A DNA stretch of 64,000 nucleotides from Saccharopolyspora_C sp040643635 (GCF_040643635.1 NZ_JBEYUS010000004.1:1-64000); one strand, 5' to 3'; shown: positions 41,953 to 51,048, counted from the stretch's first letter. The notes: generated from the letters alone by a model not told the origin. A program made the numbers and translations.

Positions 41953-41980
41953 AGATTACCCAGTGCTCCGGAACAATCAA
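41953..41980 (-). promoter_or_regulatory. Promoter of the Mn exporter transcript
   Basis: Minus-strand -35 TTGATT (41980-41975), 16-nt spacer, -10 TAATCT (41958-41953). The predicted start near 41946 coincides with the 5' end of the riboswitch aptamer. The surrounding 41948-42080 is notably AT-rich for this genome. Confidence 0.65.
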
Positions 41981-42080
41981 CACATCACCGGTAAATCGAA
42001 CACGCGAATTCGAACGGGCCATACGGCTTAAAATTCATTTCGGGGTGCCGAAAACCATTCCGGTGGTGTGCCGGAAAGGG

Positions 42081-42941
42081 TCAGCGCACCGGGCCCAGTT
42101 CGGTCGGCACCGGCCGGGACACCAGCAGTCCCACCGCGGAGACCGCGTTCACCTCCAGCGCGCCCGGCTCGTCGGTGCCCGGTTCCGGGCGCCACCGGGC
42201 GGTCTGCACCAAGCCCGGTTCGGCGAGCTCGTAGCCGTTGAGCACGCCGCGGACGTCGTCGGCGCCGCGCCAGCACGGCAGGCCGCCGAGCCGGGCGGCG
42301 ACCTCGCCGACGCGCTCGATCTGCTCACGGGTCGCGCTGACCGCGGACAGGTGCGAGACGACGAGCGCGCTGCCCACCGAACAGGCGTCCCGGTAGGCCG
42401 CGATCACGCCGGACAGCTCGTCGTCGTCGGTGATGAACGGCAGCGCCGCGATCGCCAGCACCGCCACCGGCCGGGTGAAGTCGAGCAGGCCGGTGACGCC
42501 GGGCGCGGTGAGCACGCTGGCCGGTTCGCACAGGTCGGCCTCGGTGACCGACACCCCGCGCACCCCGGCGAACTGCGCATCGGCCAGCCGCACCGTGAAC
42601 GGGTCGGCGTCGACGTAGGCGATGCGGGCGTCCGGGTCGACGCGCTGCGCGGTGCCGTGCACGTCGCCGACGGTGGACAGCCCGGTGCCGAGGTCCAGGA
42701 ACTGGTCGATGCCGCTCGCGGCGAGGTGGCGCACCGCGCGGACGAGGAACCCGTGCTGGGAGCGGACGTGCGCGGCGAGGTTCGGCAGCGCGGATTCGAG
42801 GTCCTCGGCGAACTCGCGATCCAGCTCGAAGTGCCCGGTGCCGCCCAGCAGGTAGTCGCACACGCGCGCCATCGAAGGCCGGTGCGGTCGCCCCAATCCC
42901 GCCAGCCGTCGTAGCCCGTCCGCGTCGGAACGCGTGCCCAT
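42081..42941 (-). CDS. SAM-dependent methyltransferase (DUF574/PF04672)
   Basis: 286 residues. Family start PSMARVCDYLLGGTGHFELDREFAE (about 22-46), SAM-binding motif QFLDLGTGLSTVGDVHGTAQ (about 80-99) and the acidic YVDADP loop. This large actinobacterial family of putative S-adenosylmethionine methyltransferases is abundant in Streptomyces and Pseudonocardiales; substrates are unknown. ATG 42941 follows GGGGGTGGGCG. It stands alone. Confidence 0.85.
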   Translation of the reverse strand: MGTRSDADGLRRLAGLGRPHRPSMARVCDYLLGGTGHFELDREFAEDLESALPNLAAHVRSQHGFLVRAVRHLAASGIDQFLDLGTGLSTVGDVHGTAQRVDPDARIAYVDADPFTVRLADAQFAGVRGVSVTEADLCEPASVLTAPGVTGLLDFTRPVAVLAIAALPFITDDDELSGVIAAYRDACSVGSALVVSHLSAVSATREQIERVGEVAARLGGLPCWRGADDVRGVLNGYELAEPGLVQTARWRPEPGTDEPGALEVNAVSAVGLLVSRPVPTELGPVR

Positions 42942-43109
42942 CGCCCACCCCCAGGTTCGCGAATTCCCCCAGCCTAGATCGTCGAGGCGTGCCTCGACAG
43001 CGGATCGGCGCACGTGGGCCGGGTCACCACGCGCCGGTGGAACAATCCGCGTCCGGGACGGCGTTGCAGCACCCGGTGCTCCCCCGCTCTTCTCCTCGGG
43101 CGGGGGAGA

Positions 43110-43889
43110 TCACGGCACCAGGTGGTCGGAGTCCCGCGCGTCGGTGATGGCCATGTGCCCGGGCGCGTGCCCGATCGCCAGCGGCGGCGCGGACCGCATC
43201 ACCGCCGCCTGCGGCGTCACCCCGCAGGCCCAGAACACGGGCAGCTCGCCCGGCCGCACCTCCACCGGGTCCCCGAAGTCCGGCGCGGCCAAGTCCCGCA
43301 CCCCGAGTTCGGCGGGCGAACCGACGTGCACCGGGGCGCCGTGCACCGCCGGGTAGCGGGACGTCACCCGGACCGCGGTGGCGACCAGCTCGGCGGGGAT
43401 CGGCCGCATCGACACCACCAGCGGCCCGGACAGCTCCCCGGCCGGGCGGCATTCGCGGTTCGTCCGGTACATCGGCACGTTGCGCCCCTGCTCCAGGTGC
43501 CGGACGGGAACCCCGGCCTCCAGCAGCGCGGCCTCGAAGGTGAAGCTGCAGCCGATCAGGAACGACACCAGGTCGTCCCGCCACAGCCCGGTGACCTCGC
43601 CGAGCTCCTCGACGAGCACCCCGTCCCGGTACACCCGGTAGGCGGGCAGGTCGGTGCGCAGGTCGCCGTCGAAGATCGACGCGGCGGTCTCGCCCGGCTC
43701 GGTGACGTCCAGCACCGGGCAGGACCGCGGGTTGCGCTGGGCGAACAGCAGGAAGTCGTAGGCCTGCGCCCGGGGCAGCACCAGCAGGTTCGCCTGCGTC
43801 CAGCCCGCGGAGCAGCCCGCGGTGGGGGTGCGCAGCCCGGCGCGGAACTCGGCCCTGGCCTGGCTCGGGGTCAGCTCGGCTGGTCGCAT
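43110..43889 (-). CDS. YcsI-type putative hydro-lyase (DUF1445)
   Basis: 259 residues. Family blocks visible are TAGCSAGWTQANLLVLPRAQAYDFLLFAQRNPRSCPVLDV (about 24-63), LIGCSFTFEAALLEAGVPVRHLEQG and MYRTNRECRPAGELSGPLVVSMRP near the middle, and VFWACGVTPQAAV near the end. Close to Bacillus YcsI and D-glutamate cyclase-like proteins. It is the last gene of the 5-oxoprolinase cluster, 5 nt after pxpC, and likely belongs to the same amino-acid pathway. ATG with GAGAGGTG upstream. Confidence 0.87.
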   Translation of the reverse strand: MRPAELTPSQARAEFRAGLRTPTAGCSAGWTQANLLVLPRAQAYDFLLFAQRNPRSCPVLDVTEPGETAASIFDGDLRTDLPAYRVYRDGVLVEELGEVTGLWRDDLVSFLIGCSFTFEAALLEAGVPVRHLEQGRNVPMYRTNRECRPAGELSGPLVVSMRPIPAELVATAVRVTSRYPAVHGAPVHVGSPAELGVRDLAAPDFGDPVEVRPGELPVFWACGVTPQAAVMRSAPPLAIGHAPGHMAITDARDSDHLVP

Positions 43890-43894
43890 CGAGG

Positions 43895-44749
43895 TCACCT
43901 CTCGGTTCGGCGGAATCGGATGCGCTGCCCGGGGCGGGCCTGGGCGGCGCGGTCCACGTCGGCGGCGCGCAGCACCGCGATCACCGGGTACCCGCCGGTC
44001 ACCGGGTGGTCGGCGAGGAACAGCGTGGGGCGCCCGGACGGCGGCACCTGCAGCGAGCCGAGCGCCATGCCCTCGCTGGGCAGCTCCTCGTCCCGGCTCC
44101 GGGTCAGCTCGGGGCCGTCGAGGCGCATGCCGACCCGGTCGATCTCGGCGCTGACCTCGAACGGCGCGCCGAACAGGGCGTCGACGGCGCGGTCGGTGAA
44201 CCAGTCCGCGCGCGGTCCCGGCACGGCGGCGAGCACGAGTTCGCCGTCGCGGGTGCGCACCGGGGCCTGGTCGACCACCGGGAACTCCCGCGGGGCGGGC
44301 CCGATCGGCAACCGGGTGCCCGCGGCCAGCGGTGGCGGCCCGAGCCCGGAGAGCACGTCGGTGGCGCGGGACCCGAGCACCGGTTCGACGGCGATGCCGC
44401 CGCGCACCGCCAGGTAGCCGCGCAGCCCGCGCACCGGGGTTCCCAGCCGCAGCTGGGCGCCCGCGCGGACCCGCAGCACGGTGTTCACCGGCTCGGCCCG
44501 GCCGTCGACGGTGATCGGGCCGTCGGCGCCGGTGACCGCGACGGTCACGTCCCGGTCGGGCCGCAGCACGAGCCCGCCGAACGTGGTCTCGACGGCGGCC
44601 GCGCCTTCGGGGTTGCCGACGAGCCGGTTCGCCAGCCGCAGCGAGCCCCGGTCCGCGGCGCCGGAGACGCCGACCCCGATGCCCGCGTGGCCGGGGCGGC
44701 CCAGGTCCTGCACGGTCGCCAGCGGCCCCGGGGCGACGACCTCGATCAC
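43895..44749 (-). CDS. pxpC: 5-oxoprolinase subunit PxpC (KipA-like carboxyltransferase domain)
   Basis: 284 residues of the biotin-dependent carboxyltransferase/urea amidolyase family, starting VIEVVAPGPLATVQDLGRPGHAGIGVG. Further family blocks: GSLRLANRLVGNPEGAAAVE, LRGYLAVRGGI, and LFLADHPVTGGYPVIAVL. With PxpA and PxpB it forms the prokaryotic ATP-dependent 5-oxoprolinase that opens pyroglutamate to glutamate. GTG overlaps the pxpB stop and is preceded by GAGGAGG. Confidence 0.92.
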   Translation of the reverse strand: MIEVVAPGPLATVQDLGRPGHAGIGVGVSGAADRGSLRLANRLVGNPEGAAAVETTFGGLVLRPDRDVTVAVTGADGPITVDGRAEPVNTVLRVRAGAQLRLGTPVRGLRGYLAVRGGIAVEPVLGSRATDVLSGLGPPPLAAGTRLPIGPAPREFPVVDQAPVRTRDGELVLAAVPGPRADWFTDRAVDALFGAPFEVSAEIDRVGMRLDGPELTRSRDEELPSEGMALGSLQVPPSGRPTLFLADHPVTGGYPVIAVLRAADVDRAAQARPGQRIRFRRTER

Positions 44750-45366
44750 GAGACCTCCTCGAACCGGACGCGCACGCCGGGCCGCAGCAGCGCGGGCGGT
44801 TCCCGGTCGGCCCGCCAGATCTCCAGGTCGGTGCGCCCGATGAGCTGCCAGCCACCGGGCGATTCCCGCGGGTAGACGCCGCTGAACTCCCCGGCGAGGC
44901 CGACCGCGCCCGCGGGCACCCTGGTGCGCGATTCGCCGCGCCGCGGGACGGCGAGCTTCCCGGAACCGCCGGTGAGGTAGCCGAACCCGGGGGCGAACCC
45001 GCCGAAGGCGACGGTCCACGTGGTGCCGGTGTGCTCGCGCACCACCTCGCGCTCGGTGAGGCCGGTCAGCTCGGCGACGGCGGCGAGGTCGGCGCCGTCG
45101 TAGACCACCGGCACCCGCAGCAGCCCGCCTTCGGCGCCGCCGTGCTCGCCGGGCCGGGCGTCGCGGACGGCGCGTTCGACGGCATCCGGGTCGGCCCGCT
45201 CCGGGTCGAGCGCCAGCAGCAGCGTGCGGGCGGCCGGCACCAGGTCCACCACGCCGGGCGGGGTGTCGGCGCGCAGCGCGGCGTGCAGCGCCTGCACCGC
45301 GGGCAGGTCGTCCAGCTCCACCAGCAGCCCGGAGTCGGCGCAGCGCAGCACCCGCGGTCCGCTCAT
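44746..45366 (-). CDS. pxpB: 5-oxoprolinase subunit PxpB (KipI-like)
   Basis: 206 residues. Conserved VPVVYDGADLAAVAELTGLTEREVV (about 86-110), FAPGFGYLTGG (about 124-134) and RRGESRTRVPAGAVGLAGEFSGVYP (about 140-165). PxpB/KipI partners PxpC; in Bacillus it also restrains the sporulation kinase KinA, a role not expected here. ATG overlaps the pxpA stop by 4 nt. Confidence 0.92.
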   Translation of the reverse strand: MSGPRVLRCADSGLLVELDDLPAVQALHAALRADTPPGVVDLVPAARTLLLALDPERADPDAVERAVRDARPGEHGGAEGGLLRVPVVYDGADLAAVAELTGLTEREVVREHTGTTWTVAFGGFAPGFGYLTGGSGKLAVPRRGESRTRVPAGAVGLAGEFSGVYPRESPGGWQLIGRTDLEIWRADREPPALLRPGVRVRFEEVS

Positions 45367-46133
45367 CGCGCACCGCCGGCGGCGAACGGGGCGAGCGCGA
45401 CGCCGTCGGCCCGCAGCCGGTCCCGCACGGTCTCGGCGATGGCGACCGCGCCGGGGCTGTCGCCGTGCACGCAGATCGAGTCGGCGGCCACCGTGATCTC
45501 GCCGCCGTCGACCGCCTCGATCGGTTCGCCGCGGGCGATGCGCAGGCAGCGGGCCGCGATCAGCTCCGGATCGTGCAGCACCGCGCCCGGTTCGCGGCGG
45601 GACACCAGCGTCGCCTCGGGCGTGTAAGCGCGGTCGGCGAACGCCTCCCGGTAGGTGGTCAGCCCGGCCTCGGCGGCGAGGGACAGCCAGCTCGACCCGG
45701 GCAGCCCGAGCACCGCGAGCCGCGGGTCGTAGGCGGTGACGGCCTCGACGACGGCCGCCGCCTGCTCCTCGTTCCGCACGATGGCGTTGTACAGCGCGCC
45801 GTGCGGTTTCACGTACCGCACCGAGGTCCCTTCGACGCGGGCGAGGCCGTCGAGGGCGGCCAGCTGGTACAGCACCTCGTCGGTGAGCTCCCGCGGCGGC
45901 ACGTCGATGAACCGGCGGCCGAACCCGGCGAGGTCCCGGTAGCCGACCTGGGCGCCCACCGACACGGCCCCGGCCGCGGCCCGCGCGCAGGCGCGGCGGA
46001 TCACCCCCGGATCGCCCGCGTGGAACCCGCAGGCCACGTTCGCGCTGGTCACCACGCCGAGCAGCGCGTCGTCGTCACCGAGCTCCCAGCGGCCGAAACC
46101 TTCGGCGAGGTCCGAGTTCAGGTCGATGCGCAT
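45363..46133 (-). CDS. pxpA: 5-oxoprolinase subunit PxpA (LamB/YcsF family)
   Basis: 256 residues. N-terminal IDLNSDLAEGFGRW and SANVACGFHAGDP metal/substrate motifs, VKPHGALYNAI (about 103-113), and the C-terminal ADSICVHGDSPGAVAIAETVRDRL. It is the hydrolase-fold subunit of the three-part 5-oxoprolinase. ATG 46133 is preceded by GGAGGGG. It lies 20 nt after the NRAMP-like transporter. Confidence 0.94.
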   Translation of the reverse strand: MRIDLNSDLAEGFGRWELGDDDALLGVVTSANVACGFHAGDPGVIRRACARAAAGAVSVGAQVGYRDLAGFGRRFIDVPPRELTDEVLYQLAALDGLARVEGTSVRYVKPHGALYNAIVRNEEQAAAVVEAVTAYDPRLAVLGLPGSSWLSLAAEAGLTTYREAFADRAYTPEATLVSRREPGAVLHDPELIAARCLRIARGEPIEAVDGGEITVAADSICVHGDSPGAVAIAETVRDRLRADGVALAPFAAGGAR

Positions 46134-46153
46134 GTCCCCTCCATCCCGGTCGG

Positions 46154-47362
46154 TCACTGCCACAGCTGCCCCATGGCGCTGAGCGAGTTCACCCCGAAGT
46201 ACAACGACAGCAGCCACGCCAGCACGCCGATCACCAGCAGCCACCGCGGATACCGGTAGCCGCCGAGCAGGTCGCTCCGCCGCGCCGCGACCCACAGCAG
46301 CACGCCGAACCCGACCGGCAGGATCAGCCCGTTGAGCGCGCCCGCCAGCACCAGCAGCGTCGTCGGCGCCTGGTCCAGCAGCAGGAACACGACGGTGGAC
46401 AGCGCGATGAACCCCACCACCAGCCAGCTGCGCGCCCGCTGCAGCGCCGGGGAGAAGGTCACCACGAACGACACCGAGGTGTAGGCGGCACCGACGACGG
46501 AGGTGATCGCCGCCGCCCACATGATCAGCCCGAACAGCCGGAGCCCGATCTCCCCGGCCGCGTGCTGGAACGCCTCGGCGGTCGGGTTGCCGGAGCCGAG
46601 CGTGGCGCCCGCGGCGACCACGCCGAGCACGGCCAGGAACAGCACCGCCCGCATCACCCCGGTGACCAGCAGCGACAGCACCGACCCGCGGCTGACCTCG
46701 ACGATCCGCTCCGGCCCGGTGACGCCGGCGTCGACGAGCCGGTGCGCGCCCGCGTAGGTGATGTAGCCGCCGACGGTGCCGCCGATGAGGGTGGTGACGG
46801 CGAGGAAGTCGACCCGGTCCGGCAGCATCGCCTGCTTCAGCGCCTCGCCGACCGGCGGACTGGACACGACGGCGACGTAGCAGGTCAGCCCGATCATGAG
46901 CACGCCGAGCACGACCACGATCCGGTCCATCGCGACCCCGGCGCGCTTGCTGAGGAAGATCCCGATGGCCAGCAGCGCGGACAGCCCGCCGCCGAGCTTC
47001 GCGTCCATCCCGACCATGGCGTCCAGGCCGAGCGCGGTGCCGGAGACGTTGGCGATGTTGAACACCAGCCCGCCGAACACGACCAGCGCGGCGATCACGT
47101 AGCCCAGCCCGGGCAGCACCGCGTTGCCGAGGTCCTGGGCGCGCATCCCGGAGACGCCGATGATGCGCCACACGTTCAGCTGCACCGCGATGTCGATGAG
47201 CACGGACAGCACGATCACGAAGGCGAACGCGGCGCCGAGCCGCACGGTGAAGTCGGTGGTCTGGGTGATGAATCCGGGGCCGATGGCGCTGGTGGCCATC
47301 AGGAAGACCGCCCCGATCAGCGCGCCGCGGTGGGCGCCGGTCTTGGTGGTGGTGCCGCTCAT
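46154..47362 (-). CDS. NRAMP-family-like transporter (YcsG-like)
   Basis: 402 residues, about 11 transmembrane helices. The first helix reads SAIGPGFITQTTDFT: it keeps the GPG of NRAMP helix 1 but has no DPGN metal site, so metal transport is doubtful. Helix 6 has GGTVGGYITYAG. Bacillus YcsG occupies the same position next to ycsF (pxpA). The context suggests uptake of pyroglutamate or a related amino acid, an inference. First gene of the cluster and divergent from the GntR regulator. Confidence 0.83.
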   Translation of the reverse strand: MSGTTTKTGAHRGALIGAVFLMATSAIGPGFITQTTDFTVRLGAAFAFVIVLSVLIDIAVQLNVWRIIGVSGMRAQDLGNAVLPGLGYVIAALVVFGGLVFNIANVSGTALGLDAMVGMDAKLGGGLSALLAIGIFLSKRAGVAMDRIVVVLGVLMIGLTCYVAVVSSPPVGEALKQAMLPDRVDFLAVTTLIGGTVGGYITYAGAHRLVDAGVTGPERIVEVSRGSVLSLLVTGVMRAVLFLAVLGVVAAGATLGSGNPTAEAFQHAAGEIGLRLFGLIMWAAAITSVVGAAYTSVSFVVTFSPALQRARSWLVVGFIALSTVVFLLLDQAPTTLLVLAGALNGLILPVGFGVLLWVAARRSDLLGGYRYPRWLLVIGVLAWLLSLYFGVNSLSAMGQLWQ

Positions 47363-47503
47363 GCAGTGTCCTCCCGGCCTCCGGCCTGCCGCGCGCGGTG
47401 CGCTGCGCTGGGGTTTCCCCGCCGGCCGGGTCGCCGACCGCGCGGTGCCGCAACGATAGGGGCCGTTCGGCGAGGGATCAATAGTGCGTTCCTACATTCC
47501 TCA

Positions 47504-47586
47504 TGTTCAACGTTCGATCGTTCAACAATCCGGCGTATCGTGGCGTCGGATCGTCGGACGTGCCCGCGCGGCACCGCGGATAGACT
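47504..47586. promoter_or_regulatory. Divergent control region between the pxp cluster and gntR
   Basis: The gap holds a candidate operator, GTTCAACGTTC-GAT-CGTTCAAC at about 47505-47526, with repeated GTTCAAC half-sites around a CGTTCGATCG centre. TAGACT at 47581-47586 is a plus-strand -10 box for the GntR gene. Regulation of both directions by the GntR protein is likely but not shown. Confidence 0.45.
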
Positions 47587-47614
47587 GCGGTCTCCGATCA
47601 ACCCCGGGAGAGGC

Positions 47615-48337
47615 ATGACCAGCGCGCAGTGGGTCGACCGGCTGGCAGCGGACCGGTCCCTGCTCGAACGGACCAGCACCGTCGAGCGGGTCACCGACCT
47701 GCTGCGGCAACGCATCATCCAGGGCGAACTACCGCCCGGCACCCAGCTCTCCGAGGTCAGCGCGAAGGACGCGCTCGGCGTCTCGCGCAACACGCTGCGT
47801 GAGGCGTTCCGGCTGCTCGGGCACGAACGGCTCCTGGTGCACGAGATGCACAAGGGCGTGTCCGTGCGCAAACCGAGCAGCGCCGACGTCGCCGACCTGT
47901 ACCGGCTGCGCCGCATCATCGAGGTCGGCGCGGTGCGCCACGCCGCCACCACCAAGCGCGAACTCGTCACCGCGGTGGCCCGCGCGGTGCGCGCCGGCGA
48001 GCAGGCCGCCGCCGACGGCGACTGGAGCGAGGTCGGCACCGCCAACATGCGGTTCCACGAGGCGCTCGTCGGGCTCGCCGACAGCCCCCGGATCAACGAC
48101 GCGATGGCCGGGCTGCTCGCCGAACTGCGCCTCGCGTTCCACGTGATGTCCACCGACGAGCGCGGCGGCCTCGACCCGGAGCGCACCCGCGGCTTCTACG
48201 AGAGCTACGTGGAGCGCAACCGCGCCATCGCCGACCAGGTCGCCGACGGCGAGCTCGACGCCGCGGCCACCGCGCTGGAGACCTACCTGGCCGACGCCGA
48301 GGCCCAGCTGCTCACCGCCTACGCGGAACGCACCTGA
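47615..48337 (+). CDS. GntR-family regulator (FadR/FCD type)
   Basis: 240 residues. Winged helix-turn-helix (VTDLLRQRIIQGELPPGTQLSEVSAKDALGVSRNTLREAFRLL, about 25-68) followed by an all-helical FCD effector domain (DLYRLRRIIEVGAVRHA, FHEALVGLADSPRI, ERNRAIADQVADGELDAA). FCD domains bind small organic acids, often with a metal. Divergent from the 5-oxoprolinase cluster, so it probably controls it. ATG preceded by GGGAGAGG. Confidence 0.9.
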   Translation: MTSAQWVDRLAADRSLLERTSTVERVTDLLRQRIIQGELPPGTQLSEVSAKDALGVSRNTLREAFRLLGHERLLVHEMHKGVSVRKPSSADVADLYRLRRIIEVGAVRHAATTKRELVTAVARAVRAGEQAAADGDWSEVGTANMRFHEALVGLADSPRINDAMAGLLAELRLAFHVMSTDERGGLDPERTRGFYESYVERNRAIADQVADGELDAAATALETYLADAEAQLLTAYAERT

Positions 48338-48343
48338 CCCGCC

Positions 48344-49132
48344 TCAGTCGATGAGCCTGCGGCGCATCGCCGTGTAGGCCAGCGACCACATCAGCGCCGC
48401 GAACAGCAACAACGCGCCCACGTGCAGCAGGTCGACGCCCGGCCGCAGGCCGAACGAGGCGTCTCGGACCAGCTCCACGCAGTGGTACAGCGGGTTGAAC
48501 GCGGCCACCGTCCCCGCCCAGCCCGGCAACTGGTCGATCGGGAAGAACGTGCCCGCCACCAGGAACAACGGCGTGATCACCGCGCTCACGATGTAGTTGA
48601 ACGAGTCGATCGACGGCACCACCGCCGAGCACCAGATGCCGAACAGCGCGAACCCCAGCCCGGTGATCAGCCCGATCAGCGGCACCAGCAGCATGCCCGG
48701 CGCCGGATCGAGCCCGAACACCATCGCCACCAGCAGCGGCGCGCACCCGTACACCCCGGACTTGGTGGCGATCCACAGCGCCTCGGCGGCGACGAGCTCG
48801 TGCACGTCGATCGGCGCGGCCAGCATCGCGTCGTAGGAGTGCTGGAACTTGCGCCGCACGAACGTGGTGAACATCCCGGCGAACGCGCTGGTGAACAGCA
48901 CCGAGGTGGCCACCACCCCGGTGCCCAGGAACTCGATGTACGGCAGCCCGCGGATGGTGGCGATCAGCGAGCCCAGCCCGAAGCCGAACGCCAGCAGGTA
49001 GATCGTCGGCTCCACGACCGAGGAGAACGTGCTGGACAGCCAGTACCGGCGGTACAGCGTCAGCTCCCGCCGCCACACCCCGGCGAACGCGGCCGATTCG
49101 AAGGTGCGCAGCCGCTGCGGTGCGGTCGTCAT
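48344..49132 (-). CDS. ABC-2 type transporter permease
   Basis: 262 residues, six transmembrane helices. Typical ABC-2/NodJ features: WRRELTLYRRYWLSSTFSSVVEPTIYLLAFGFGLG at the N-terminus, YIEFLGTGVVATSVLFTSAFAGMFTTFVRRKFQ, and VAGTFFPIDQLPGWAGTVAAFNPLYHCVELVR near the C-terminus. Export of drugs, lipids or polysaccharide precursors is typical; the substrate is unknown. ATG overlaps the ATPase stop (ATGA). Confidence 0.9.
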   Translation of the reverse strand: MTTAPQRLRTFESAAFAGVWRRELTLYRRYWLSSTFSSVVEPTIYLLAFGFGLGSLIATIRGLPYIEFLGTGVVATSVLFTSAFAGMFTTFVRRKFQHSYDAMLAAPIDVHELVAAEALWIATKSGVYGCAPLLVAMVFGLDPAPGMLLVPLIGLITGLGFALFGIWCSAVVPSIDSFNYIVSAVITPLFLVAGTFFPIDQLPGWAGTVAAFNPLYHCVELVRDASFGLRPGVDLLHVGALLLFAALMWSLAYTAMRRRLID

Positions 49133-50064
49133 TCCACGATCTCCCCGGTCAGCGAGACGAACACGTCCTCCAGGTTGCTCACCCGGGGATGCCCGGTGCC
49201 GAGCCGCGCCGCCACCGGCTCCGGCATCAGCTCGGCGCGCAGCACCGACACGGCGGGCCCGGTGCGGCGGGTGGGCAGGCCGGCCTCGCGGGTGATCGCC
49301 TCCACCTCGGCGAGCCTGGCCGGCGGGCCGTAGTACTCGACGACGTCCTGCCCCGCGTGTTCGAGGCGCAGTTCGTCCGGGGTGCCGGTGGCGATGACGC
49401 GGCCCTCGGACATCACCGCCACGTCGTCGGCGAGCCGCTCGGCCTCCTCGATGTAGTGCGTCGACATGAGCACGGTGACGCCGTCGGAGCGCAGCGCGTC
49501 GATCAGCGCCCACAGCTCCTGGCGCACCTGCGGGTCCAGGCCCACGGTCGGCTCGTCGAGCAGCACCAGCCGCGGCGAGTGCACCAGACCGCGCGCGATG
49601 AGCAGCCTGCGGCGCATGCCGCCGGAGAGCTCATCGGTCTTGGTGTCGGCGCGCTTGCGCAGCTGCGCCAGGTCCAGCGCCCGCAGCACCGCGGCCGACC
49701 GCTCGGCCCGCGGCACCCGGTACAGGTGCGCGAAGACCTCCAGGTTCTGCCGGGCGGTGAGCTCCTCGTCGAGGTTGTCCAGCTGCGGCACCACGCCCAT
49801 CGCGGTGCGCGCCCGCTTCGACTCGCGCGGCACCCGGAAGCCGAGCACCTCGATCTCCCCGGCATCCGCCCTGCTCTGCGCGGTGATCAGGCGCATCGTG
49901 GTGGACTTGCCCGCGCCGTTCGGCCCGAGCAGGCCCAGGCAGGTCCCGGCGGTCACGGTGAGGTCCAAGCCGTCGACCGCGGTGATCTCGCCGTAGCGCT
50001 TGACCACGCCGCGCAGCGCCAGCGCGGATGACGTCCTCGTCGCGACATGCTGCCGTGCGGTCAT
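49129..50064 (-). CDS. ABC transporter ATP-binding protein (DrrA/NodI type)
   Basis: 311 residues. Walker A LLGPNGAGKSTTMRL (about 44-58), Q-loop VVPQLDNLDEELT, signature DELSGGMRRRLLIARGLVHSP and Walker B RLVLLDEPTVGLDPQ, with H-loop STHYIEEAE. The C-terminal 80 residues resemble the DrrA/NodI accessory domain. Partners the overlapping permease. ATG 50064 follows GGGGGAA. Confidence 0.93.
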   Translation of the reverse strand: MTARQHVATRTSSALALRGVVKRYGEITAVDGLDLTVTAGTCLGLLGPNGAGKSTTMRLITAQSRADAGEIEVLGFRVPRESKRARTAMGVVPQLDNLDEELTARQNLEVFAHLYRVPRAERSAAVLRALDLAQLRKRADTKTDELSGGMRRRLLIARGLVHSPRLVLLDEPTVGLDPQVRQELWALIDALRSDGVTVLMSTHYIEEAERLADDVAVMSEGRVIATGTPDELRLEHAGQDVVEYYGPPARLAEVEAITREAGLPTRRTGPAVSVLRAELMPEPVAARLGTGHPRVSNLEDVFVSLTGEIVE

Positions 50065-50205
50065 GCGCGTTCCCCCAGGTGGCCGGTGGACTCCGCCAAC
50101 CATACCGACGCGGCAGGCCCGATCGTCGCAATCGCGACAAGCGGCGAGGTCCGTCCGGGAGGCGGCGGCTCGTGCTCCGACGGGGCCGCCGCGCCTCCGG
50201 GGCCG

Positions 50206-51048
50206 TCAGCCGAGCCCGGCGAACAGGTCCTCTTCCGCGCCGTGCGGGCCGGCGCCGGGGCCGCGCTCACCGCGGACCAGCAGGAAGTGCTCGATGGCGA
50301 ACTCGGGGCGGCGCACGATCTGGCTGAAGAAGCCGTCGTCGTCGATGTTCACCTGGCTGCGGTAGTGGCGCAGCGCGGCGAGCTTCGCCCCGTGCTGCGC
50401 GGTGCCGTCGAGGATGGCGGTGATCTCCGCGTCGGGCATCGTGTTCGGCTTGAAGTCGAGGATGCCCTCCTCCCGCACGCGTTCCGCGAACGAGTCCGGC
50501 AGCACCGTCCAGTACACCTTCGGCACCTGCCAGGCCGCGCCGAGCTCGGGCGCGAACTCCGGGTCGGCGGCCGGGTCGAGCGCGTTCATCAGCGCCCGGT
50601 GCGCGGCGATGTGGTCGGGGTGGCCGTAGCCGCCGAAGTCGTCGTAGGTGATCGCGACGTGCGGGCGCTCGGCGCGCAGCAGCGCCACCATCTGCCGGGT
50701 GACCTCCACCGGGTCGGCGGCGGCGAACACCCCGTCCTCGTGGTTGCTGTCGAGCCCGGCCATGCCGCTGTCGCGCCAGCGGCCCGGGCCGCCGAGCCAG
50801 TGGTGCCGGATGTCGCCGAGCTCGGGGAGCGCGGCCGCGATCTCGCCGCGACGGTGTTCGCCGAGTGCGTCCGGGGCGCCCCGCAGGTGGGCGAGGTCGT
50901 CGGCGACGACCTCGCCGAGTTCTCCGCTGGTGCAGGTCACCAGGGTCACGGTGGTGCCGTCGGCCGCGTAGCGGGCCATGGTGGCGCCGGTGGCGGTGGC
51001 TTCGTCGTCGGGGTGGGCGTGGACCAGTAGCAAGCGGCGGTCGCTCAT
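50206..51048 (-). CDS. mshB: GlcNAc-Ins deacetylase MshB (mycothiol biosynthesis)
   Basis: 280 residues of the LmbE/PIG-L deacetylase family. Zinc-binding HAHPDDEATATGA (about 10-22) and GYGHPDH (about 135-141), with the MshB-specific LGGPGRWRDSGMAG (about 84-97). It deacetylates GlcNAc-inositol, the second dedicated step to mycothiol, the actinobacterial thiol. The related Mca amidase is an alternative, but the RWRDSGMAG segment favours MshB. TACTCT ends 6 nt before ATG 51048, suggesting a leaderless mRNA; a TTG at 51066 is an alternative start. Confidence 0.9.
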   Translation of the reverse strand: MSDRRLLLVHAHPDDEATATGATMARYAADGTTVTLVTCTSGELGEVVADDLAHLRGAPDALGEHRRGEIAAALPELGDIRHHWLGGPGRWRDSGMAGLDSNHEDGVFAAADPVEVTRQMVALLRAERPHVAITYDDFGGYGHPDHIAAHRALMNALDPAADPEFAPELGAAWQVPKVYWTVLPDSFAERVREEGILDFKPNTMPDAEITAILDGTAQHGAKLAALRHYRSQVNIDDDGFFSQIVRRPEFAIEHFLLVRGERGPGAGPHGAEEDLFAGLG

